Below, piece by piece: positions 1-8,200 of a stretch of 24,051 nucleotides of DNA. The notes under the pieces are model-generated. The model ran no database searches, was not told the origin of the DNA, and saw only the letters and a program-made list of their open reading frames with translations. The position numbers and the translations under genes were made by a program. This stretch comes from JAAYEV01 sp964508195 (GTDB lineage: Bacteria; Bacillota; Clostridia; Ch29), in contig CAZDSH010000019.1 of the NCBI GenBank assembly GCA_964508195.1, positions 1 to 24,051 on the forward strand, given 5' to 3'. Position 1 is the first letter of the stretch. Each line of letters begins with the position of its first letter.

Positions 1-152
1 TGCTACGCTCAGGATGACACGCTGGTGCTATGCTCAGGATGATACGCTGGTGCTACGCTCAGGATGACACGCTGGCGCTACGCTCAGGATGACACGCTGG
101 TGCTACGCTCAGGATGACACGCTGGTGCTATGCTCACAGGCTGACACGCTGG
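1..152. repeat. Tandem array of a 25-bp repeat
   Basis: Five 25-bp units lie head to tail at 1-25, 26-50, 51-75, 76-100 and 101-125. A degenerate 27-bp sixth unit follows at 126-152. The shared core is CTCAGGATGACACGCTGG, preceded by TGCTACG or a one- or two-base variant. There are no spacers between units, so this is not a CRISPR array. The array may continue beyond the left edge. It begins about 28 bp beyond the brxL stop codon, with no clear hairpin terminator in between. A single inverted copy of the core lies at the right edge of the window. The core contains the CATCCTGAGCG motif (minus strand), which I recall as part of dispersed intergenic repeats in various bacteria. Confidence 0.9.
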
Positions 153-179
153 CGCTATAACGACAAAATTCAAAACCCG

Positions 180-2243
180 TCACTCTATCCCCAGGGCCTT
201 AAATACTGCATCCTCGGGGTCTTGATAAAAGGAAATCTGAAACTTTGCAAAAAGCTCCGGCGGTACCATGCTTATATCCCCCGCCGAGGCCATGGGAAGC
301 AACACCTTCTTGGCGCCCGCATCGAAACAAACTTGTAATGTGCCCGCCAGCTCCTCCACCTTCCTGATCGTGCCGCCAATGCTCATTGAGCCTAATATAG
401 CCAGTTGGCTTTTTACGGGTTTTTTCAAAGAACCGGAACAAAGGGCGATAAATGCAGCTAATGTAAGCTCCGTAGCCATACCGATACCCTGGGGATCCTG
501 GACATGCATCAAAAAATCATTATTGCTAAGGGATATAGTACCGCTTATGTTCTTTTTGTTTGCCTTAAAATAATTAAAAGCCGTACTAATGTTTTCCCGG
601 GCACTTCGGCTTGAACCTAGGCCAGTCCTCTCGAACTTGCCCGTACCTGAGACGACCTCCGTTTCTATCTTATACACGCCAATCATGCCTGAATCCCCAT
701 AAGAGATCGTGCATACATGACCCGGCTTGCCCATACCCTCAGGAATGAGTTTGTCCCCACCCTGCTCCGGCACGGACACGAATTCCTCCTCGAAGGTTTC
801 GTTGTCTATATAGGAAAAATGCACATCGTAGAACTCCATACCGCCTATCTTCTTTAACTGTTCCTTTACACGGCGCCTGGAGATCAAGGCATACCTTAAC
901 ATTTCCTCCAGGTCCGCCTTCGAGAATTCCCCGTTGGGATATATAAGCTTAATAAGCCCTGACACCGTTTTTCTTACGGCTATAACATCCCTTTGGTTTA
1001 AGTTGTTGCCCAGCCTGAAATATTTTTCTATAGCGTCGGAATAGGATATTTTCCGCATTTCCCGGAAATATTCCGCTATATAGTCGGTAATGAACCCGTA
1101 CTCGTCGGTAAAAAACTCCGGCCTGTATTTCGGTATCTCCCAGCCGGGTATATAACAATGCATCCTATCAAAAAACGCAGAATCGTAGGCCATGGCCTCT
1201 GGAAAGGGTTCAAATAGGTGGGATGTCTTAAGCAATACCTCCACACTTTGATTTATATTGCCCACAAAGACCATAGATGCCGCAGCGTGTTTAAGCTCCT
1301 TGCCCCTTGCAAAGGAACCGGAGGCCATATAATCCTTCATTATCTGTACGCCGTCCTTGTCCTTAAATGTGATACCGGCAACTTCATCAAAGGCCACAAC
1401 ATCCCATAGACCTACAAGCCCTATCTTTCTTGTGGACATATTATAAAATAGGTTAGCCACCGTGGTATGTCCGCCGGATATCAAAATAGAGTTAGGGGAT
1501 ATCTCCTTATAGATATGGGATTTCCCCGTTCCCCTCGGTCCAAGTTCACATATATTAAAATTGTTTTCGACTAAGGGTATCATACGGGCTATTAGATGCC
1601 ATTTTACATTTTCCTTCAACTGTGTAGGCTCCATCCCCGTAGACCTTAATATTATGTCGATCCATTCGTCCTTTGAAAAGTTACGTCTTCCTTCGTATAT
1701 CTCCTCCATATCTAAATTCGGCATCTGAATCGGTTTTAAGCTGTCTATAATAAAGGGATTTTGGTTTCGTACATCCTCATCGTAGAAATAATGTATTTTT
1801 AGGATACACCAAATACCCCCTACCAGAAGTTTTTCAAACTCCTTTATATAACGGGCCTCTACCTCAACACCCTTTAGCCCCAGGTTAGAAAACTCCGCCT
1901 CGTATATATCTTTTCTTTCATTGAGCTTTACCGTCAGCTTATCTATTACTGTGTACTGCCCCAGCTCCCGTATCTTTGATTTAACTTTTTCCGCCTCATC
2001 GGGTCGGACAAAATTCTTCGCTAGGATTTGCTTTACCCTTTCAACGCCGTCTTCGATGCTTTCCGCGTCGTCCGTTGCACAGTATAGACCTAGAAGATAC
2101 TCCAGTACATATACGGGAACATTCGCCCCTTCCTTGATCTTTTGGGTTAGGTCCTTTCGCACAACCCTACCCGGGAAAAATGTATTAAGCTTTGCATTTA
2201 AACCTGCCCCGCTCACAGCCATCTCCTCACCTGCCTCCCACAT
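180..2243 (-). CDS. brxL: BrxL, AAA+ Lon-like protein of type 1 BREX
   Basis: This is the last gene of the BREX operon, 687 residues, the usual BrxL size. The N-terminal part has the family-like stretch VVRKDLTQKIKEGANVPVYV. An AAA+ core follows, with Walker A GPRGTGKS (about 235-242), Walker B VVAFDE (about 282-287) and a sensor-1-like Asn in VFVGNIN (about 325-331). From about residue 566 to the end is a Lon-protease-like domain. The segment expected to hold the catalytic Ser reads QDPQGIGM and shows no Ser, and I see no clear partner Lys, so proteolysis is doubtful. Published BrxL structures describe a DNA-binding, MCM-like ATPase. The gene starts 2 bp after the pglZ stop. An ATG at codon 8 (2222) has a closer ribosome binding site (AGGTGAGG) and may be the real start. 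Confidence 0.95.
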   Translation of the reverse strand: MWEAGEEMAVSGAGLNAKLNTFFPGRVVRKDLTQKIKEGANVPVYVLEYLLGLYCATDDAESIEDGVERVKQILAKNFVRPDEAEKVKSKIRELGQYTVIDKLTVKLNERKDIYEAEFSNLGLKGVEVEARYIKEFEKLLVGGIWCILKIHYFYDEDVRNQNPFIIDSLKPIQMPNLDMEEIYEGRRNFSKDEWIDIILRSTGMEPTQLKENVKWHLIARMIPLVENNFNICELGPRGTGKSHIYKEISPNSILISGGHTTVANLFYNMSTRKIGLVGLWDVVAFDEVAGITFKDKDGVQIMKDYMASGSFARGKELKHAAASMVFVGNINQSVEVLLKTSHLFEPFPEAMAYDSAFFDRMHCYIPGWEIPKYRPEFFTDEYGFITDYIAEYFREMRKISYSDAIEKYFRLGNNLNQRDVIAVRKTVSGLIKLIYPNGEFSKADLEEMLRYALISRRRVKEQLKKIGGMEFYDVHFSYIDNETFEEEFVSVPEQGGDKLIPEGMGKPGHVCTISYGDSGMIGVYKIETEVVSGTGKFERTGLGSSRSARENISTAFNYFKANKKNISGTISLSNNDFLMHVQDPQGIGMATELTLAAFIALCSGSLKKPVKSQLAILGSMSIGGTIRKVEELAGTLQVCFDAGAKKVLLPMASAGDISMVPPELFAKFQISFYQDPEDAVFKALGIE

Positions 2244-2245
2244 CT

Positions 2246-4801
2246 TTATAGACCAAAATCATCGCTTATAACCAAATCTATGCTAAAGGGAATCCTTTCG
2301 TATATCTTCTCTACGGGTTCCTCCTCGTCCTCTAATATCAAAAAATACTCTTTAGTTTTATCATAGGGCACATCCTTTAGCGTAAACTTCTCCCTATAGG
2401 TACGATCCTTCGGGTCTTTGGATCTGCTGTCGGCGATAATAATATTTTCGTTGGAAATACGCTCCCCATGTTCGTCCACGAAATAAAGCTTAAGCCTTAT
2501 AGGAGTTTTTTTAGCCCCAAGGGTCTCTTTTTGAAAGAACTCCAAATAGGTGATCCTATTCGTAATCTTCCTGGATATATTAGTTAGGCTTACATCCACT
2601 TTAGTAGGCTTGTATTCATCCTTACGTATATTTTTAAATGTGATAACGGGAACAATTATCTCCTGTAGGGATGCACCCCCGTGAACATAATTGGCCCCCG
2701 GGCCTTTAACCTTATACCTAATCATACCCTTCGGAACAATGGCCTTTAGTTTCGTATTTCCCCCTAATAGATATTGCATAGAGATGGATAATGTATCTGG
2801 AATATCTCCCACATTTTCTGAAAGCATATACCTTCTACCTGCATCTATGGTCCCGGCATTAAATCTGCTAATTTTGTCTACTTCGGTTAACTGGGAACGC
2901 CTATATATGAATCCATGATCCGCAGTGATCATTATATTTGTTGCACTCACATGATTTATAAGGTTTTTGATCAATATAACTAAATCTTCAAAGGCCTTTT
3001 CGACAGCTCCGAAAACTTCCCTCTCCGTCAATACCACCTCCCCCACTGCATCTATTGCATCGTGGTATATGTAAATCAGTTTTTTGCCCTCAAAGACCTC
3101 CTTGTAATCTGCCCTACGCATATCTATCATGTCATGGTATAAAATCGCCCGGGTACTGTCACTAAAACCCCCTATAATCTTCCCCCTATTTGCTGTTCCT
3201 TGGGTATTTATCCCGTCTACGATTATATCGGATTTTTCATCCATTATTAATTCATTTCTCGGAAGTAAACTTGCCATACCATACTTTGTAGTCGAGGGTA
3301 TAACCCCCTGCATAAACTCAATATCCGCCGTGCCCCTTGCCTCTTGGTTAATTAGATCAAGGAGTTCTTTTCCCGCTTCATATCTTAAGGCATCGGAAAT
3401 AATTATAAATACCCTCTCATCATTTTTAACGAATGATGAAACGAAATCTCGATAGAAGTCCTTTTGCTGTCCTATACCCACAAGGGAATAATCCTTTAAC
3501 ATTTCACTTTGAACCGCTGATGACCATTTTATCGAAAGTTCATTTAAATACCAGTGGGTATAAGTGTTTTCAATCCTTTCCGCTATTTTTTCAAACATCT
3601 GTTTATCGGCAATTTTATCATAATAAAAATAAAATTTTCTATAAAAATAGTCCATAAGGTAATATTCTTCCGTATAAGCGTTAACTAAATCATGGGCAGA
3701 TTCGGCCTTGATAACTCCTTGCATTACCCTTTCCATCCCGAGAAGTTCGTTAGCGAAATATAGGGCCTCGTATTCGTTTTGATAGGCTTTAAACCAATGA
3801 CTTATCCTTCTTTTATTTATTAACTTGCGATATCTTTCAAACTCCCCAATGCCTTCGAGTAAATTGCCAATTATCCTACTTATTATTGCCTCGTCAAAGG
3901 CTCTGAATGTATCACATTCAATGTACTTATCTATATCCCATTTGGCTAAATACCCTTTTACATTTAATGTTTCCTGGACCCTGTCTGCCAGACAATCAAA
4001 GTGTATACCATCTATAGAATGATTCATAAAATTGCTCACAAACACTACGGCATCAGATTTTTTCGGTGACACATATCTTTGCCATGTAGCCGGCATAGCC
4101 CCTTCAAGGGTATAAGATAAGTGGGTAATAAGGAGCATAATCATTAACTTTTCTAAGGACGCTTCTTCATAGATATATCCATACTTTTTTTCTACTAGAT
4201 CCCAAAAGGCATCTATATCACCGAAATTTTCAATCGCTTCTATATATTTATTTCTTTCTCTCAAATCTTCAATCAATATCCTTTTTACAACTTGTTCAAA
4301 ATCTGATATTGATAGTTTACACAGAGTAGATAGGACCGCAATGTCTATCTTCTCTTTGGTGAATCTATCCGTATGGAAGGATGCAAACTTTTTATACCTT
4401 TCTTTATTGCCAAAAAACTTTAAATAGCCTTTAAATACATTTCTTAAGGAGGGGTCTTCTATTTTAAAATCCCTCATAATTAAAGCGGCCTTATCGGTAG
4501 AAAACTCTGTACTATACTTTAGAATATCGAGTAACCAGTTATCCCGGGGCATAGGTTTAGATACAGGGGAATACAATAGATAATTAGATTCGGGATCCCC
4601 TTTTTCAAGTAAATATTTTGCATAGAAAGAATTACGATCAGTAAGTTTAAAGATTTTTGCATTATCCAACTTAAGCCCTTTAATATCTTCGGCGAATTCG
4701 CTCTCATCATCATACCAAAAAATAATGTTTCTTTTTCTGCCCTCCGCAGGCTCTTTATTAAAATTTTCTTCTAATACTTTTTTCACTTTTGATAAATTCA
4801 T
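2246..4801 (-). CDS. pglZ: PglZ, alkaline-phosphatase-superfamily BREX protein
   Basis: PglZ is a core BREX component, 851 residues. It belongs to the alkaline phosphatase superfamily (PglZ domain) and is required for BREX defence; its substrate is unsettled. Visible metal-site-like motifs are FIIISDALRYEAG (about 465-477, Asp470), IPSTTKYGMASLLP (about 501-514), YIYHDAIDAVGE (about 577-588), MITADHGF (about 624-631) and YVHGGASLQE (about 705-714, His707). The N-terminal 450 residues are helical and lack a recognisable catalytic motif. The ATG overlaps the stop of the upstream 33-codon ORF as ATGA, with AGGTGG just upstream, so translation is probably coupled. Its stop is 2 bp before brxL. 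Confidence 0.96.
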   Translation of the reverse strand: MNLSKVKKVLEENFNKEPAEGRKRNIIFWYDDESEFAEDIKGLKLDNAKIFKLTDRNSFYAKYLLEKGDPESNYLLYSPVSKPMPRDNWLLDILKYSTEFSTDKAALIMRDFKIEDPSLRNVFKGYLKFFGNKERYKKFASFHTDRFTKEKIDIAVLSTLCKLSISDFEQVVKRILIEDLRERNKYIEAIENFGDIDAFWDLVEKKYGYIYEEASLEKLMIMLLITHLSYTLEGAMPATWQRYVSPKKSDAVVFVSNFMNHSIDGIHFDCLADRVQETLNVKGYLAKWDIDKYIECDTFRAFDEAIISRIIGNLLEGIGEFERYRKLINKRRISHWFKAYQNEYEALYFANELLGMERVMQGVIKAESAHDLVNAYTEEYYLMDYFYRKFYFYYDKIADKQMFEKIAERIENTYTHWYLNELSIKWSSAVQSEMLKDYSLVGIGQQKDFYRDFVSSFVKNDERVFIIISDALRYEAGKELLDLINQEARGTADIEFMQGVIPSTTKYGMASLLPRNELIMDEKSDIIVDGINTQGTANRGKIIGGFSDSTRAILYHDMIDMRRADYKEVFEGKKLIYIYHDAIDAVGEVVLTEREVFGAVEKAFEDLVILIKNLINHVSATNIMITADHGFIYRRSQLTEVDKISRFNAGTIDAGRRYMLSENVGDIPDTLSISMQYLLGGNTKLKAIVPKGMIRYKVKGPGANYVHGGASLQEIIVPVITFKNIRKDEYKPTKVDVSLTNISRKITNRITYLEFFQKETLGAKKTPIRLKLYFVDEHGERISNENIIIADSRSKDPKDRTYREKFTLKDVPYDKTKEYFLILEDEEEPVEKIYERIPFSIDLVISDDFGL

Positions 4802-4899
4802 CTATACCACCTGTCAATATGGCTTTCAATCATTTTAATAAACCTTTCAACTTTAGCTTTTTCTAATCTATAATTCGAAAGCGTTTTAATCTTATCCAT
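4798..4899 (-). pseudogene. 33-codon ORF, probable HEPN partner remnant
   Basis: The frame opens at ATG 4899 and closes at TGA 4798. Its start overlaps the end of the MNT gene by 8 bp and its stop overlaps the pglZ ATG by 4 bp (ATGA). The peptide begins MDKIKTLSNYRLEKAK, which resembles the first helix of HEPN-domain proteins that typically follow MNT genes (YRLxKAKEDL pattern). It then departs and ends HIDRWYR after only 33 residues, whereas HEPN proteins are about 110-140 residues. No RxxxxH motif remains. I infer an internally deleted HEPN gene whose ends were kept, perhaps because they couple translation into pglZ. It could instead be a short translated linker without ancestry in HEPN. 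Confidence 0.5.
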
Positions 4900-5158
4900 A
4901 TATACTAACACCCTCTCTTTTTATATTTGAAAAGAAAGGAAGTACATTAACCCAATCGTAAAAATATTTGTAGTTGTTTTCGATTATAGATAAAACTATC
5001 CCATATTTAGTTGTCAAGCTTACAATGATATCTAATAATTTTTCCCGCTGTCCTTTTATCCCTTTCTCATCCATATCCACCAAAACCATTACATCTAAAT
5101 CCGAGCCTTCTGCATTATCTCCCCTGGCATAGGACCCATATAAAAAGACCTTTTTCAA
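4892..5158 (-). CDS. MNT-type nucleotidyltransferase (minimal, antitoxin-like)
   Basis: This is a small nucleotidyltransferase-fold protein. It shows an exact GS-X10-DxD active-site signature: GSYARGDNAEGSDLD, near the N-terminus. The C-terminal PFFSNIKREGVSIYG is typical of this family. Such MNT proteins usually pair with a HEPN toxin and can act as antitoxins that modify it. The TTG at 5158 is the first ordinary start codon in frame, but it leaves only five residues before LYGS. Coding similarity clearly continues upstream: the same frame reads EIDELLCELEKGLKDIYGEK, the expected first helix. That frame is open back past the pglX stop but contains no ATG, GTG or TTG. A T7 run on the plus strand at 5236-5242 may hide a frameshift or slippage site. 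The gene sits between pglX and pglZ inside the BREX operon. Confidence 0.75.
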   Translation of the reverse strand: MKKVFLYGSYARGDNAEGSDLDVMVLVDMDEKGIKGQREKLLDIIVSLTTKYGIVLSIIENNYKYFYDWVNVLPFFSNIKREGVSIYG

Positions 5159-5235
5159 TTTTTCTCCGTATATATCCTTTAATCCTTTCTCTAGCTCACA
5201 TAACAGTTCATCTATTTCCGGGCTTTTTAAGTTTA

Positions 5236-5242
5236 TTTTTTT
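5236..5242 (-). other. A7 homopolymer at the 5' end of the MNT gene (possible slip site)
   Basis: On the minus strand seven A residues follow GGT. With the sequence as given, a short frame starting at CTG (5247, eight bases after AAGGGG) or GTG (5256) stops at TAA right after the A run. If one A were added, that frame would join the conserved MNT N-terminal helix: VKK then INLKSPEIDELLCELEKG. This fits a sequencing error, transcriptional slippage or an on/off switch. Nothing in the sequence alone decides which. Confidence 0.4.
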
Positions 5243-5276
5243 ACCAGAGCAATCACCCCTTCTATGGTTAGTTATT

Positions 5277-8200
5277 TCAGATTTTACCCAACAAATTTGC
5301 CTTTAACGGTTTTCTGTCTTTTCCTTGGGGAATCTCAATCCCCTGGAATTTAGCATAATTAACTTTTACGCCATCATCTAAATCAATTTCGATCCTTTGA
5401 TTGGCCGCATGGGCTATCGCCTCATCATATAGGCTGCACTCTTGTATTTTCTTTAAAATTATTTCTTTATTCTTCCTTGCGGCTACTTTTTCTCTGTTGG
5501 AGATCTCTGAATCTATTAAAATATCTAGATGATTTATCTCTGCTTCATATTTTCGCTGTAAGCTATGTAAATAATCAATCCTTACCCTTGCAACGGTAAA
5601 GGGATCGTAACGGTGCATGTAAATAAGGGCTTTAAATCCCCTTTGCCTACCGCTATCAAAGAGCCAGTAAATAGGCCGTTTCTTATATGTCCTAACATGA
5701 TCTTGATAGAAATCCCTTAGGAAATATCTTCTAATAGCCTGTCTTGAAGTTTCGTTGGCTCTCTTGCCTAGGGTTTCAGCAATGTACTTTAGATTTTCTT
5801 CTAAGGTTTCAGTCCCAAAGGATACCTGAACAAATTCAACAAACCTTTGTAGAATATCATCTTCAAAGTAATCTCCATCTACAATGGGGATAATATTGTC
5901 TTTGACAATATTATAGTAATTAGTGGTTAGTGTGTGGTGGATAGTTTTCCAATCAATGAATTCAACATTTTCCCAACCTCTTGACACAAGGCCAGAGACA
6001 TCTCCGCTTGAGATTGCGTCAAGTATTTCTGCCTGATACATATCAAAATCTGTGTTTCCACTTCCGCCTTGGAGTCCCGTGTTACTGCTAGAAACTGTAT
6101 GAATTCCTTGGTTGACTTCCTCTGTTGCCCCTCCGCTATGTTGGATGGAATTGGTGCTACTGCTCGTCTCATCTGATCTGATAGTGCGTAAGTTTCTTCC
6201 CGGGGAAGCGTCTTTACTATTTTGTAGACTTCCTCCACTAGATTCATTGACTTCTACCATACTATTAACTCGTGATAATTCTTTACTGACATATCTGTAA
6301 ACCACCTCTTTTAGAAAATACTGACCACTAACCACTAGCCACTTATCACTAATCTCTCCTCCGGCATAGATTAGCCCTTCTTCATCTAATGAATAGCGTC
6401 CAAACATACAGCCAACAGCGTAGGAGATGAAGGATTTGATTACATCTTCCCTGGTAAGTATATAAGCATTCCCTTTTATGTCTTCACAAATATCTTCCTT
6501 TGTGTCGAATATTTTAGTTATGGTTATATCTCTGTCTGCTACCTCCGGCGTGAGTTCATCTTGGAGGCCATATATGTCTATAAAAATCCTGTTTAACTCT
6601 TCCTCGTTGGCTTTGAGTTGGTTGAATTGATTTTCGGTAAAAATTTTATAATTTTCAAAGGCGATTTCTATTGAATGGTTAGCGTCTAGTGATAAATGAT
6701 TGGATTTATTAGTCCCTATCCGTTGATCCCTAGCCGTTAGAAGTGGATGCATTTTGAAATCCCAGGAGTTTTCGAAGGAATCCCAGTCAGTTTTGGAAAT
6801 ACTAATGTTTGTTTTTACATGTTTAATAATTGGCGCGAAATCGGTGAATAATACAGGGAAATTATTAAAATCTCCAACCTGTAAGTTTATGGTGGGGTTT
6901 AACAATTTAAAAATATAGTTTGCAATTTTCGTACTCATCAAACCCAAAAGATATAATAATTTATCATGGTTATTTGAAAAAGCGGACATCCCCGCTACAT
7001 CATGAATACTACCCATTTCTCTATACCTAATACTAAAACCACCACTTGTTATAAGTGACCACGTAATAGCCTCCCTAAAGTAATAATCTGTGTTTTGTGG
7101 TCTAGATCTGATTTTACCATTTGCATCTTTAAAGTTCCGTATCTCAAATCCATCATTTTCCCAGTTTACTATATAATCATAATTCCCATACCATTGTCTC
7201 CTTGCACCGCCTTTGTTATAAGGAAACCACTTTGCCCCTGAATTTAATGAGGCTTCTAAAGATTTAGATTGAAAGTTAATCTTATTATAATTTACTTCAT
7301 GCCATAATCTTAAGAATCTATTATTATCTGCGGTTGCTAAACCTTGTTTAGGTTCTATAATAGAATTCATAGGCTTACTCTCTTCAAATGTTTTAATTAA
7401 ATTGGAATTTGTCCAGTAAGCAATTGGCTTTCCCGGGATTTTTTCGAATTCATCTTGTGAAATCTCATTATACCTTTCATCTTTTTTAGGGAATACTTTT
7501 GGAATACATGCCTCAGACAAATCCTCACATTTCACCATGTGGTAGGTACCTGAATATTTTGCAATATGCTTTTTCCCAAGAATAGCTACTGCTGTTCCAA
7601 AAGCAATACGCATGACCATATTATTCATATGCATTAATTGAATAATCGTATTATTTTGAAGTATTTTCCCTCTTAGCAGTTCATAACTTGATAAAAACAT
7701 CCAGGATTGCATTGTAACTAATGATAATATCCCTTCCGATTTAAACATATTATTCATAGCCTCTATAAAAACTGCAAACAAATCACCTTTTGAATCCTTA
7801 AAGTTTTCGTCTAGATATTTTATTAGCTTGGGATTCATGCTCCTCCTACCCATATATGGCGGATTAGTGCAAACCACATCGTATTTCTGGCTCATTACCT
7901 TCGCTTGCTGAATCAATGGCGGAATCTCTTCCAATATTACATCCCTATATCGCAGTTCAACCATATCCTTTGGAACATTGCTTTTTATTTCCTCAATCCT
8001 CTGTTCTAAGGCTTCAAAATCTATTTCCTTCACTTCAAGGATTGATCCGTATTCTTTGGCGTTATAGAAAACTTCCAATAAATACTCAAAATCTTCTTTC
8101 AACTGTACTTGTTTCCTATCCGTTAATCCTTTTACAAAATACTCCGCCAGCTTTCCCCTAGTCACTAACCACTGACCACTGTCCACTTGTCTCCCCTTGC

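Noticed and set aside
1..152. CRISPR array
   Set aside because: The 25-bp units are directly contiguous with no unique spacers, and no cas gene is nearby.
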